A stretch of 57,901 bases of DNA from positions 1 to 57,901 of the forward strand of contig PERO01000015.1 of assembly GCA_002928875.1 (NCBI GenBank), written 5' to 3'. Both the position numbers and the translations under genes were made by a program. The notes under the pieces are model-generated. The model did not search any database and was not told where the DNA came from. It saw nothing but the letters and a program-made list of their open reading frames with translations. Position 1 is the first letter of the stretch; each line of letters starts with the position of its first letter. Source of the stretch: Methylobacterium sp. (GTDB lineage Bacteria; Pseudomonadota; Alphaproteobacteria; Rhizobiales; Beijerinckiaceae). Shown here in pieces: positions 8,915-17,559 of this stretch.

Positions 8915-9589
8915 TCACCGAAACGTGATCCAGGCCAGCCAGAACGCCGCACACAGGAACGGGCCGAACGGAAGCCGCAACAGCCGGGCCGGGCGCTCGC
9001 GAATCCGCGCCAGAACGAGGGTGCAGGCGATGCCCGCAAGGGCGGCCGCCGCCACGGCGAAAGCGGTGGCAGGGATGTCGAGCCAGGCCCCCATGGCGGC
9101 CATCAGCTTCGCATCGCCGGCGCCCATGCCCTCGCGCCCGGTGATGCGCGCGACGATCTGTGACAGCAGATAGGGCGCGAGACCGCAGGCAATCGCCGCG
9201 AGAAGAGCCGCGAGCGGTTCCGGCCCCTGCAGCAGCCCGGCGACCAGCAGCGTGAGCGTCAGCCGGTCGGGGAGGCGGAACTGCCGGAGGTCGATGAGGC
9301 TCAGCAGGGCCAGCGCGAGCCCCAGAAGGACGGCGATCGCCATCTCGATCGGGCGGATCTGCGCGCGACCGGCGATCACCGCCATGGCAAGGCTCGCGAC
9401 GAGCAGCAACACAACCACCACGCTCGCCAGCCGGAAGCCGACCGGCGGTGCAAGACCCCGCGCGACCGGGCAAGCCCAGCCGCGCGAACGCCGCCACAGC
9501 CCGGCCACGAGCCCGCCGCCGCGTGGATCGAGAATGGCGACGGCGAGCAAAGCGAGGGTGGCGATTTCGGCCGCTGGAAGGCCAGTCAT
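8915..9589 (-). CDS. gspO: Short prepilin peptidase (A24 family, GspO-like)
   Basis: Membrane aspartic peptidase that cleaves and usually N-methylates the pseudopilins. The two A24 catalytic motifs are present: LSLIDLRQFRLPDRLT, with the first aspartate in SLIDLRQ, and GMGAGDAKLMAA with the GxGD aspartate. At 224 residues it is shorter than typical PilD/GspO (about 270-290). The N-terminal cytosolic domain with paired CxxC zinc motifs is absent; only a single cysteine is visible there. The methyltransferase half may be missing or rebuilt. Six or more hydrophobic helices. Its place inside the gsp operon supports the role. Confidence 0.88.
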   Translation of the reverse strand: MTGLPAAEIATLALLAVAILDPRGGGLVAGLWRRSRGWACPVARGLAPPVGFRLASVVVVLLLVASLAMAVIAGRAQIRPIEMAIAVLLGLALALLSLIDLRQFRLPDRLTLTLLVAGLLQGPEPLAALLAAIACGLAPYLLSQIVARITGREGMGAGDAKLMAAMGAWLDIPATAFAVAAAALAGIACTLVLARIRERPARLLRLPFGPFLCAAFWLAWITFR

Positions 9590-9598
9590 GGGGCGTTT

Positions 9599-10099
9599 CT
9601 AGCGCGTCGCCGCGCGGGGCAGCGGCAGCACCACCGACTGGCCGTCTTCGGCGTCGAAGGTGACATCCGCGACGCCGATCTCGCGCACGACATGGGTGCC
9701 GAGCCGGTCGCCGACCTTCAGCGGATGCACGATCGCCTGCCCCTGTTCGGAGACGAAGACGATCCGGATGTCGCCGTTGCGCGCAACGCCCTTCACGACA
9801 TGGCTTTCGGCAAAACCGGGTGGCGGTGGCGGCGGAGGCGGCGGTGCCGATGCCACGGCGGGCGGCGGCGGGGGTGGCACATAACGCTGCCGGGCGGGAT
9901 CGAAAAGCGGCTTCTCGGTCAGTTGACCGAGCGCCAACGCGGATTCCGTCGCGGCGCTGGCGGGGCTGCGGGTCTCGCGGCTTTCGGGGAAGAGCACCGG
10001 GCTCCACAGCCAGGCGACCCAGCCCAGCGCGGCGGCCATGGTGAGGGCATCCACCCGCGCGAGAACCGCGCGGGCCTCGGGCCTGCGCAGCATCCTCAT
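9599..10099 (-). CDS. gspC: Type II secretion GspC-like inner-membrane protein
   Basis: Bitopic protein expected to connect the inner-membrane platform to the secretin. One transmembrane helix near residues 20-35 (MAAALGWVAWLW) is followed by a polyproline hinge with two runs of eight or more prolines at about 75-95. A C-terminal HR-like beta domain follows (VVKGVARNGDIRIVFVSEQG and HPLKVGDRLGTHVV). It lacks the PDZ or coiled-coil end of classical GspC, so at 166 residues it is a short version. GspN- or PulC-like naming is also possible. The ATG overlaps the gspM stop (ATGA). Confidence 0.75.
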   Translation of the reverse strand: MRMLRRPEARAVLARVDALTMAAALGWVAWLWSPVLFPESRETRSPASAATESALALGQLTEKPLFDPARQRYVPPPPPPAVASAPPPPPPPPPGFAESHVVKGVARNGDIRIVFVSEQGQAIVHPLKVGDRLGTHVVREIGVADVTFDAEDGQSVVLPLPRAATR

Positions 10100-10698
10100 G
10101 GCCGTCCACCCTCGGGCAGGGGCGAGCGGCTGAAGCCGGCGAGATCGATCGTCAGCAGCAGGCGCGCATCCGGTCCGCCGATCCGCGCCGGCGCGCCGGT
10201 GGTGCCACCCTGCCGGGCCGGCACGATTTCCAGCCCCTCGATGCCGAGCGTGGGCGCATGAGCCGCGATGCTGGCAAGGAAGGCCGGAAGTTCCGCCTCG
10301 GGGATCAGGATTCCGCAGCGCAGCACCAGCAGGGTGAGGCTGCCCCGGCGCGCGGCCGGCAGCACCGCGACCGATGAGACAACGCCCCGGTGACGATCGG
10401 CGAGGGCGCGCACCGCGCCATGCATCGCCGCCACGGCATCGACATGCGTCGCCCCGGCGAAAAGCTGCGTGCCGACGCCCGCGATCTGCTGCCGTTGCGC
10501 CACCATCTGCGAACTTCCGGCGGCCACCGCGCGCGCCTCGCCGATCTCGCGGCTGGTCTCGAAGCTCCAGCCCGCGATCAGCAGGAACAGGCCGGCGAGG
10601 AGGCCGATCACCGTCGCAGCGGCGGCGAGGGCGGCGCCCATGGCCCGCCCGCGATAATCCAGCCCCGACAGGCGCAGCGAGAGCCCGCGCGCGCTCAT
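10096..10698 (-). CDS. gspM: Type II secretion GspM-like assembly protein
   Basis: Bitopic inner-membrane protein that pairs with GspL. The start at 10698 overlaps the gspL stop by four bases. The short cytoplasmic N terminus is followed by a transmembrane helix at about residues 20-42 (AAAATVIGLLAGLFLLIAGW), then a periplasmic ferredoxin-like domain (SLTLLVLRCGILIPEAELP). It resembles the GspM family (type II secretion protein M subtype b) in size (200 residues) and position, although sequence conservation in this family is low. It ends in an ATGA overlap with the gspC-like gene. Confidence 0.75.
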   Translation of the reverse strand: MSARGLSLRLSGLDYRGRAMGAALAAAATVIGLLAGLFLLIAGWSFETSREIGEARAVAAGSSQMVAQRQQIAGVGTQLFAGATHVDAVAAMHGAVRALADRHRGVVSSVAVLPAARRGSLTLLVLRCGILIPEAELPAFLASIAAHAPTLGIEGLEIVPARQGGTTGAPARIGGPDARLLLTIDLAGFSRSPLPEGGRP

Positions 10699-11846
10699 GG
10701 CGTGCCTCCGGCGCTTCGCGTCGCGGAACCCGTCATGCGCGCGCCAACCCGGGCGCGTTCCACCCCATCCTGCCCTTCGCGCGAGATCGGCGAACGCAAT
10801 TGCGCGCCCGACAGGGCCGGCATGGCGGATAGCCCGTTCAGGGCCTCCGTCAGAACAGGCGCGGCGATGCTCATCTCGATCTCCGAGCGCGAGATCTTCA
10901 GGCTTTCGAGCCAGACATTCGACGGCAGTTTTCCCGCGAGCTGGTCGAGAATCATGGCCGTGCGCCGCGTCGTCTGCCGGTGATCCGCGACGAGCGCGGC
11001 ATCGCCCGCGACCTGCGCGACGCGCCGGAACTGGCTTTCGGCGCGCTGGCGCTCGCTGCGCGCCTCGGCGAGCTGCAAGGTATTCCAGGCCCCGCTGACG
11101 ATCGCGATGGCGGCGAGCAGCGCGAGCAACCGGGCGAGCCGGCGCAGGGTTCGTGCATGGCGCGCGCCAAGCAGGCCGAGCACCTGAGGCAACGACAGGC
11201 CGCCGGCCATGGCCGAGTGCCAGGCGAGACGGTCGCCATGTTCCGCGAGCAGGCCGCAGGCCAGAGGCGCAAGGCCATGGGCCTCCAGCGCCGCGAGGGC
11301 CTGGCGCGGCAGCTGGGCCTCGGCCATCATCACGTCCACCGCGAGTTTGCGTCCCTCGCCCGGAAGCAGGCGCAGATGCAACCAGGTCGCGTCCGCGCCG
11401 AAGGGCGAGCGCGCGATCAGGGCCTCGCGCACCATCGCCGGGACCGCCTCGAGCGGGGCATAGGGCAGGTCGAGCCGGAAGGGCAGGGTGATCGGATCGG
11501 CGAGCAGCAGCCCGATCGCCGGCTTGCGGCCCCATTCCGTCCGCTGCCTCCAGGCCGCGAGATGCCGGTCGAGTTCCGCCACCGGAAAGGCCGGGCCGGA
11601 GGCATTCACGCGGCCATCCGGCGTAATCGTGGCCAGCCGGCAGCCATCGGCGTCGATCACCAGCGCGTGGTCGATGGCGGGCGGCGCAAAGGCAATGGCG
11701 GGCGCGAGAAAACACAGGCCATCGGCAACCAGCGTGCCGAGGCGCTCGACATCCGACCAGGCCTGCTGGCGCCGGAGATAGTGCCAGAGGGCGTCGCGGA
11801 ACGGCCGCAGGCGCCCGCGCGGCCGCAGGGCTGCCGTCAGGGCCAT
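10695..11846 (-). CDS. gspL: Type II secretion GspL/PilN-like protein
   Basis: First gene of the leftward gsp operon. The start at 11846 is supported by an AAGGAAA ribosome site eight bases upstream; upstream in-frame codons are ignored. The N-terminal 230 residues are cytoplasmic and loosely actin-like, as in GspL, which docks the GspE ATPase. One transmembrane helix follows near residues 245-265 (LARLLALLAAIAIVSGAW), then a coiled coil (LAEARSERQRAESQFRRV) and a periplasmic PilN-type domain (MILDQLAGKLPSNVWLESL). About 383 residues. GspL and PilN share this layout; the gsp context decides the name. Confidence 0.8.
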   Translation of the reverse strand: MALTAALRPRGRLRPFRDALWHYLRRQQAWSDVERLGTLVADGLCFLAPAIAFAPPAIDHALVIDADGCRLATITPDGRVNASGPAFPVAELDRHLAAWRQRTEWGRKPAIGLLLADPITLPFRLDLPYAPLEAVPAMVREALIARSPFGADATWLHLRLLPGEGRKLAVDVMMAEAQLPRQALAALEAHGLAPLACGLLAEHGDRLAWHSAMAGGLSLPQVLGLLGARHARTLRRLARLLALLAAIAIVSGAWNTLQLAEARSERQRAESQFRRVAQVAGDAALVADHRQTTRRTAMILDQLAGKLPSNVWLESLKISRSEIEMSIAAPVLTEALNGLSAMPALSGAQLRSPISREGQDGVERARVGARMTGSATRSAGGTP

Positions 11847-11972
11847 CGACCTGTTTCCTTTGCCGTGCCAAATGCCATGCCGCCACCATGGCCGGCGCAT
11901 GGTTAAGCTTTTCTTGTGGGGCGGGCGCGCATTCGGGCGGATGATGTTTATGGCGGGAAATCGCGCCTTGCC

Positions 11973-12725
11973 TCAATACGTCCCGCGACCGCCGGAAATG
12001 TCGAAGACCGCGCCGGTCGAGAAGGAGCAATCCTCGGAAGCGAGCCAGCAGGCCATGGCGGCGATCTCGTCGACCTGCACGAAGCGGCCCATCGGGATCT
12101 TCGAGAGCATGAACTCGATGAATTCCGGCTTCATCTGGTCGAAGATCGCGGTCTTCGCCGCAGCCGGCGTGATGCAGTTGACGAGGATATTCGCGCTCGC
12201 CAGCTCCTTGCCCAGCGATTTCGTGAGCGCGATCAGCCCCGCCTTCGAGGCGGAATAATGCGAGGCGTTCGGGTTGCCTTCCTTCCCCGCAATGGACGCA
12301 ATATTGACGATGCGCCCGTAGCCAGCCTTGAGCATCGCCGGCACGACGGCGCGGCAGACGAGATAGGGCGCCACGAGATTGACCTCGATCACCTGCCGCC
12401 AGACGGCCGGATCGAGTTCCCAGAGCTTCGCATTGCCGCCGGTGATGCCGGCATTGTTGACGAGGATGTCGATCCGCCCATGCCGGGCCATCGCCTGCGC
12501 AGTCGCGGCGGCGACCGGGGCCTCATCCGTGAGTTCCACCAGATCGGTGCTGACGGGGCCGAGCGGCGCGAGGGCGGCCGAGGCCTCGGCCAGCGCCGTC
12601 GCATCGATGTCCCAGAGCACCGCCGTCCCGCCCGAGCGCAGCAGGCGCTCCGCGATGGCATAGCCGATGCCGCGCGCGCCTCCGGTGATGATGGCCACGC
12701 GGTTGCCGAGATCCAGCCGGTTCAT
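11973..12725 (-). CDS. SDR-family NAD(P)-dependent oxidoreductase
   Basis: Classical short-chain dehydrogenase/reductase of 250 residues. It has the Rossmann motif ITGGARGIG near residue 14, an acidic residue after beta-2 (LWDID) suggesting NAD preference, NNAG near 87, catalytic Ser in NIASIAG, and the YSASK catalytic Tyr/Lys pair. The start at 12725 follows a purine-rich GGGAG site. It resembles sugar or hydroxyacid dehydrogenases of the FabG type, and the substrate cannot be read from sequence. It is divergent from the binding-protein gene at 13005 and may act in the same catabolic route, which is inference from position. Confidence 0.88.
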   Translation of the reverse strand: MNRLDLGNRVAIITGGARGIGYAIAERLLRSGGTAVLWDIDATALAEASAALAPLGPVSTDLVELTDEAPVAAATAQAMARHGRIDILVNNAGITGGNAKLWELDPAVWRQVIEVNLVAPYLVCRAVVPAMLKAGYGRIVNIASIAGKEGNPNASHYSASKAGLIALTKSLGKELASANILVNCITPAAAKTAIFDQMKPEFIEFMLSKIPMGRFVQVDEIAAMACWLASEDCSFSTGAVFDISGGRGTY

Positions 12726-13004
12726 GTTTTCTCCCCCCAATTCAGGCCATTGCCTCGCTTTTCGTCCGGCGACGGTAACGCCAGAGCATGGCCGGCAACA
12801 AGGCTGCCGGAGGCGTGAGCATGCCGGTCCGGGGGTGCTGCTCCAACGGATGCCCGCACAAAATGAGACGCTGGGATATGGGCGACCCCGGCCTCTGACG
12901 GCAGCTTTTCGATCAGGCGCGGCTGAAGATCGCGCAACACGGGAAGAAGCTCGGGACCGGACTGCGAATCGTCCCGGGCCTTCGCGCCAAAGGGAGGAAG
13001 ATAC
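12726..13004. promoter_or_regulatory. Divergent intergenic region
   Basis: This gap separates the leftward SDR gene from the rightward binding-protein gene and must hold both promoters. Ribosome sites are visible at both ends (GGGAG before 12725, AAGGGAGGAAG before 13005). I could not pick out a convincing sigma-70 pair or an operator repeat by eye. The AraC-family regulator at 15538 is a reasonable candidate for acting here. Confidence 0.35.
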
Positions 13005-14270
13005 ATGCGCAAGACTTTGCTCGCCGCCGTCGCCGCCGCCGCCCTCATGCTGCCGGGAGCGGCATGGGCGCAGGGCGGCACCATCAAGATCGGCATCCTC
13101 GTGGCGCTGGAAGGCGCCTTCGCCGCGGGCGGCCAGGATGGTGTCCGCAACGTCGAACTCGCCCTCAAGGAGGTGAACAACACCATCGCCGGCAAGAAGG
13201 TGGAGATCGTCGTCGCCCCCACCGACACGAAGCCGGACACCACCGTGCGCATGGCGCGCAAGCTGGTGGAGCAGGACAAGGTGGATTTCATCATCGGCCC
13301 GCTTTCCGGCTCGGAAGGCATCGCGATGCGCGATTTCGCCAAGACCATCCCCGACAAGGTGGTGATCAACGGCATTTCCGGCGCGCTCGAGACCACCTGG
13401 GTCGACCCGGCACCGAATTTCTACCGCTTCAACCTCGATGGCTCGCAATGGGGCTATGGCCTCGGCACCTATGCCGTGAAGACCAAGGGCTGGAAGCGCG
13501 TCGCCACCATCGCGGCGGATTACTCGTTCGGCTACACGAACTTCATGGGCTTCGCGGTGGATTTCTGCAAGGCGGGCGGCGACATCGTCCAGCGCTTTTG
13601 GCAGCCGCTGGGGCAGGCGGATTTCGGCGCGATCATCGCGCAGCTGCCGGATAACGTGGATGCGATCTATCTCGGCCTTGGCGGCACGGATGCCATCAAC
13701 TTCCTGAACCAGTATCAGCAGGCCGGCGAGAAGACGCGGCTCATCGGCGGCACGATCATGGCCGACCAGACCGTGCTGACCGCGCGCGGCCGCGCCAAGG
13801 ATGCGCTGAAGGGCACGCCGACCTCCGGCCCCTTCGCGGCAGACAATACCGACCCGGCCTGGACAAGCTACGTGAAGCGCTATCAGGAAGCCTTCCCGGC
13901 AAACCAGCGCTTCCCGACGCCGTCGCTGTTCGGCCTCGGCTACTACGTGGCGACGCAGGCCGCCATCAAGGCGCTCGAAGCGGCAGGCGGCGATGTTTCC
14001 GGCAATCAGGCCAAGTTCAAGGATGCGCTGAACAAGCTCCAGCTCGACAGCCCGGTCGGCAAGATCACCATCAACGAGAACCGGCAGGCCACCGGCACCG
14101 TCTTCATCAACGAGGTCGTGGACGGCCCCGACGGCAACCTCACCAGCAAGATGGTGGGGCGCGCCGACAACGTGACCCAGACGCTCGGCATGACGCCGGA
14201 GCAGTTCCGGGCGCTGGGCCTGCCCTCGCGCAACGTGGTGGATTGCGCCAAGCTGCGCGCCGGCGGCTGA
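13005..14270 (+). CDS. Liv-type ABC transporter periplasmic binding protein
   Basis: Periplasmic solute receptor of the branched-chain amino acid (type I) family, 421 residues. A Sec signal peptide ends at AWA-Q (residue 23). The mature protein starts with the family motif IKIGILVALEGAFAAGGQDG and contains DFIIGPLSGSEG and WKRVATIAADYSFGY, typical of Peripla_BP_6 proteins. Members of this family often bind aromatic acids, amides or other small organic molecules rather than amino acids. The cognate permease and ATPase genes probably start at 16540, separated by two other genes. A strong GGAGG ribosome site precedes the ATG. Confidence 0.92.
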   Translation: MRKTLLAAVAAAALMLPGAAWAQGGTIKIGILVALEGAFAAGGQDGVRNVELALKEVNNTIAGKKVEIVVAPTDTKPDTTVRMARKLVEQDKVDFIIGPLSGSEGIAMRDFAKTIPDKVVINGISGALETTWVDPAPNFYRFNLDGSQWGYGLGTYAVKTKGWKRVATIAADYSFGYTNFMGFAVDFCKAGGDIVQRFWQPLGQADFGAIIAQLPDNVDAIYLGLGGTDAINFLNQYQQAGEKTRLIGGTIMADQTVLTARGRAKDALKGTPTSGPFAADNTDPAWTSYVKRYQEAFPANQRFPTPSLFGLGYYVATQAAIKALEAAGGDVSGNQAKFKDALNKLQLDSPVGKITINENRQATGTVFINEVVDGPDGNLTSKMVGRADNVTQTLGMTPEQFRALGLPSRNVVDCAKLRAGG

Positions 14271-14299
14271 TCCCGCCGCTTCACCGCCATCGACAAGGC

Positions 14300-14322
14300 G
14301 ACGGGCCCTCTCCGGGTCCGTC
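14300..14322 (+). terminator. Probable intrinsic terminator after binding-protein gene
   Basis: A nine-pair GC-rich stem (GACGGGCCC against GGGTCCGTC, one G-U pair) with a five-base loop lies 30 bases after the stop of the binding-protein gene and is followed by GTTTCTCC. The trailing T-run is short, so termination may be partial and allow read-through into the next gene. Confidence 0.5.
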
Positions 14323-14384
14323 GTTTCTCCTCCGCGAAGACACCAATGGGCGACGTCAGAGCGCCCTCGCCGGGAGTGCTGCCG

Positions 14385-15440
14385 ATGACCATGATAGGCT
14401 ACCTGGCGCGCACGCATTTCGCCGAAGCCGCCATCGAGGACGCCTTGCCGGAGGAAGCCGGCGCGTTCTCGGCCGCCATGCTGCTGACCGATGCGGAACC
14501 CGGGGTGGATGCCACCCTAGAGCGCGTGCGCCAGGTTCTCGACCGGGTGTCGCTGACGGTGCGAAACATGCCGGCCGGCGCACCGATGCGCGCGGAAACG
14601 CGGTCCGCCCTGTCGTGCCTCGCCGAAATCGGCACCAGCACGCTGGTCGCCGTTGGGGGTGTCGCGGCCATCGGCCAGGCAAGGCTGGTCGCGGGCGAGG
14701 CCAGCCGTCGCGGCCGGCGCCTCACCGTCATCGCCGTGCCGGTCGGCGTGTTCGATCTCGGTCTCGGGCGCCATGTCCGCCCGCGCGACGGCCGGCCCTC
14801 CATCTGCCCGCGGCCCGATCTGGTGATCGTCGATCCCACCGTTCTGGAACACGCGCCGACCCGCCGGCTCGCGGCCTCGGCGATGGCCATCATGGTTCAC
14901 GCGATCGAGGCCTATGCCAGCCCCAGCTACAACCCGCCGGCCGACGGGCTGGCGCTGGAGGCCGTGCGCCGGATGACCCGGTGGCTGCCGGTCGTGCTGG
15001 GCACGCCCCGCCATCGCGAGGCCCTGCGCGAGGTGATGGCCGCCGCCATGACCGCGGGGCTTGCCCTCGAGAAGGCCGTGGGCGGGGTGGATGCGCTCGC
15101 CTTGCCGATCGAGCCCGAATTGCAGGCGGGCTTCCTGCCGGGCGACCTTCACGCGCCCTTGCTGGCGGCGATGGCGGATTTCAACGCCCAGGCCGTGGGC
15201 GATCGCTATGCCGCGCTGGCTGCCGCACTCGCGAGCGGAAAGGGCAAGGCCTCCCTGAGCGTGGAAATCGGCGCCTTCGCGCGCGGGATCGGCCTGCCGA
15301 CGAGCCTGCGCGAGATCGGCATCGACCGGGATCGTTTCGACCGTTTCGCCGAGATGGCGGCCAACGACCCCGCCGCGCTCGCCAATCCCCGTCGCCTCAC
15401 GCCCGGCGACTGCCGGCAAATCCTGGAGGCCGCATGGTGA
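14385..15440 (+). CDS. Iron-containing alcohol dehydrogenase-fold protein
   Basis: Protein of the Fe-ADH / maleylacetate reductase / dehydroquinate-synthase-like fold. The ATG at 14385 has GGAG eight bases upstream; the ATG at 14346 has none. The N-terminal nucleotide domain has a weakened GGG motif (VAVGGVAAIGQAR). The helical domain is recognisable from HAIEAYASPSYNPPADGLALEAV. The residues that bind iron in FucO-type enzymes look replaced: the Asp before HAIE is Ala, the first His of the later pair is Leu (ALALPIE), and the last His is shifted (GDLHAPL). Maleylacetate reductases also lack metal, so activity is possible. About 351 residues. Confidence 0.75.
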   Translation: MTMIGYLARTHFAEAAIEDALPEEAGAFSAAMLLTDAEPGVDATLERVRQVLDRVSLTVRNMPAGAPMRAETRSALSCLAEIGTSTLVAVGGVAAIGQARLVAGEASRRGRRLTVIAVPVGVFDLGLGRHVRPRDGRPSICPRPDLVIVDPTVLEHAPTRRLAASAMAIMVHAIEAYASPSYNPPADGLALEAVRRMTRWLPVVLGTPRHREALREVMAAAMTAGLALEKAVGGVDALALPIEPELQAGFLPGDLHAPLLAAMADFNAQAVGDRYAALAAALASGKGKASLSVEIGAFARGIGLPTSLREIGIDRDRFDRFAEMAANDPAALANPRRLTPGDCRQILEAAW

Positions 15441-15537
15441 AACCGCGACAACTTTCCCGCCGGGAGCCTGTTGCCAGCAGCCCGGCAGCTTATACATTCG
15501 TCGTAAACCGCGAAAAAAAACCTGCGGGAGGAAACCG

Positions 15538-16374
15538 ATGAGCGTTGCTCACGCCGTCGCACATGGTGCGTTCGGGCGGGCCTGTCTCTATGAGCTGGAC
15601 CGCATCATGGTGCCGCATGCCCATCGGGAAGGGCATATTGTCTTCCACGTCAGCGGAGCGCCGGCCCAAGTCGTGATCGACGGGCGCGCCTTTCCGCTCA
15701 ATCCGCTCGAAGGCAATGCGATCAGCCCCTGGCAGCCGCATTACTTTGCGCCGGCCGCGCGCGGCGTGCCCACGCTGGCGCTGGTTCTCTACATCCGCCC
15801 TGGCTGGTTCGTGGAGGCGAGCGGGCAGGCGTCCGAAATCCTGCGTTTCGGCTGTCCGGTTCTCGCCGTGGACACCCATATCCGGGGCCTCGTCCAGGAC
15901 ACGGTGCGGATGCTCTCCTCGCATTGCGGCGACCATGCCGCCTTCGAGGACCGCCTCGGCGCGCTGACCCAGGCTGCCTTCGACCAGACCTGGCAATGGC
16001 AGGCAGGCAGCGGGCGGGGGGAACGCGAACGGTTCGGCTTCCGTGATTTCCGCATCCGCCGCGCCATCAATCTGTTCAACGAGACGCTGGGCGAACCGAT
16101 CGATCTCGGCACGATTTCGCGGGAAGCCGGCCTGTCTCGGCCGCATTTCTTCAAGCTCTTCCGCGAGCAGATGGGCCTGCCGCCGACCCTCTATCTCAAT
16201 GCCCTGCGCATGGAACGCGCCATCGAGCGGCTGGCGCGCGGCGAGGAAACCGTCTCGGAGATCGGGCTCGATCTCGGTTTTGCCACGCCCGCGAGCTTCT
16301 CGCGGTTCTTCATCGCGAATGGCGTGGTGCCCCCGAGTGCCTACCGTCGCAGCGTGCTCGGGGCGGTCCATTGA
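15538..16374 (+). CDS. AraC-family transcriptional regulator
   Basis: 278-residue regulator with a GGAGG ribosome site before its ATG. The N-terminal 150 residues form a cupin-like effector domain (HAHREGHIVFHVSG, then NAISPWQPHYFAP). The C-terminal 100 residues hold the double helix-turn-helix, with TISREAGLSRPHFFKLFREQMG and the second motif SEIGLDLGFATPASFSRFF, both diagnostic of AraC/XylS. It lies between the Fe-ADH gene and the transporter-catabolic operon, in the same direction, so it is the best candidate for a substrate-responsive activator of the operon starting at 16540. Confidence 0.93.
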   Translation: MSVAHAVAHGAFGRACLYELDRIMVPHAHREGHIVFHVSGAPAQVVIDGRAFPLNPLEGNAISPWQPHYFAPAARGVPTLALVLYIRPGWFVEASGQASEILRFGCPVLAVDTHIRGLVQDTVRMLSSHCGDHAAFEDRLGALTQAAFDQTWQWQAGSGRGERERFGFRDFRIRRAINLFNETLGEPIDLGTISREAGLSRPHFFKLFREQMGLPPTLYLNALRMERAIERLARGEETVSEIGLDLGFATPASFSRFFIANGVVPPSAYRRSVLGAVH

Positions 16375-16539
16375 TCGCCTCGCCTGCTTCGAAAGATGAG
16401 ACGTTCGGGAAAGCGCCTGGCCCGGCCCCCGGCCTAGTCTGCACGGGCAAGGGTGGCGGCAGGGCGTCATCCTCGACCGGCGAACCGCCACCACAAGGCG
16501 GCGCCGGCCGTTTCGCAGGGGCTTCCGGGAAACGCCGCG

Positions 16540-17556
16540 ATGGATGACATCATCAAGCGCAATCCGATCCGGAGCCTGATCGTCGCGATTCTCATCGCGA
16601 TCTTCCTCTGGCTTGTCTTCGCGCCCTGGCCGCCGGACCTCGTGGCGAAATGGGGCCGCAAGCAGATCTTCCTCAATGCCTTGCTCGGCGGCATCACCCT
16701 CGGCGCCCTGTATTTCCTCGTGGCGGCCGGCTTCACGCTGATCTTCGGGCTGATGCGGGTGGTGAACCTCGCGCATGGCTCGCTGTTCCTGCTCGGCGGC
16801 TATCTCGGCTACGAGATTTCGAGCGCGACCGGTTCCTGGTTCATCGCCTTTCCGGTCGTCTTCGTCGTCGTGGGCCTGCTGGGCCTGCTGATGCAGCGCT
16901 TCATCTTTTCCAAGATGGAAGGCGAGGAGTTGCGCCAGACGCTGGTGAGCATCGGCATTTCGATCGTGCTTGCCGATCTCATGCTCTGGTTCTGGGGCGG
17001 GCAATCCTATTCGATCCTCGCGCCGGCCTTCCTGCAGGGGCCGATGGAATTGCCGATCATCAACTCCATCAATGCCAATACCGGCGCCACCAACTGGCTG
17101 CGCTATCCGGCCGTGCGCATCTGGATCCTGATCGCCGCGATCGTGATCGGGGTCGCGATGTGGCTGGTGCTGAACCGCACCGCCCTCGGCATGCTGATCC
17201 GTGCGGGCGTGGACGATCGCGAGATGCTGGCCGCTTCCGGCGTGCGCATCCAGCTCGTCTTCCTCGTCGTGTTCGGTTTCGGGGCGGGCGTTGCCGGCAT
17301 GGCCGGTATCGTCGGCGGCACCTTCCAGTCGCTGTCGCCGGGCGAGGATACGCGCTTCCTGCTGGCGAGCCTCGTGGTGGTGATCGTTGGCGGCATGGGC
17401 TCCATCGTCGGCGCGGCCATCGGCGCGCTGGTCATCGGCGTCACCGAGCAGATGGGCTTTGTGTATGCGCCGACCTATTCGGTGGTCTTCACCTTCCTGA
17501 TCATGGCGGCCGTGCTGGCCTTCCGGCCGCAAGGTCTGCTCGAGGCGAGGCGCTGA
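16540..17556 (+). CDS. LivH-type ABC transporter permease
   Basis: Inner-membrane permease of the branched-chain amino acid (HAAT) family, 338 residues. Starts at MDDIIKRNP (GGGAA upstream). A preliminary hydrophobic segment is followed by the LivH core GGITLGALYFLVAAGFTLIFG and NLAHGSLFLLGGYLGY, which are highly characteristic. The EAA-like cytoplasmic loop is RAGVDDREMLAASGVRI, and the conserved VVVIVGGMGSIVGAAIGALVIG is near the end. It begins the long rightward operon and is followed four bases later by the second permease. Confidence 0.93.
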   Translation: MDDIIKRNPIRSLIVAILIAIFLWLVFAPWPPDLVAKWGRKQIFLNALLGGITLGALYFLVAAGFTLIFGLMRVVNLAHGSLFLLGGYLGYEISSATGSWFIAFPVVFVVVGLLGLLMQRFIFSKMEGEELRQTLVSIGISIVLADLMLWFWGGQSYSILAPAFLQGPMELPIINSINANTGATNWLRYPAVRIWILIAAIVIGVAMWLVLNRTALGMLIRAGVDDREMLAASGVRIQLVFLVVFGFGAGVAGMAGIVGGTFQSLSPGEDTRFLLASLVVVIVGGMGSIVGAAIGALVIGVTEQMGFVYAPTYSVVFTFLIMAAVLAFRPQGLLEARR

Positions 17557-17559
17557 GCC

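Noticed and set aside
8877..10109. 410-codon minus-strand frame over the gspC-like and peptidase genes
   Set aside because: It is out of frame with both recognisable genes and is Arg/Ala-rich without domains.
11973..14417. 814-codon minus-strand frame running through the SDR gene
   Set aside because: Only the last 250 codons are the real SDR. The upstream part is antisense to the binding-protein gene, and a good ribosome site marks the SDR start at 12725.
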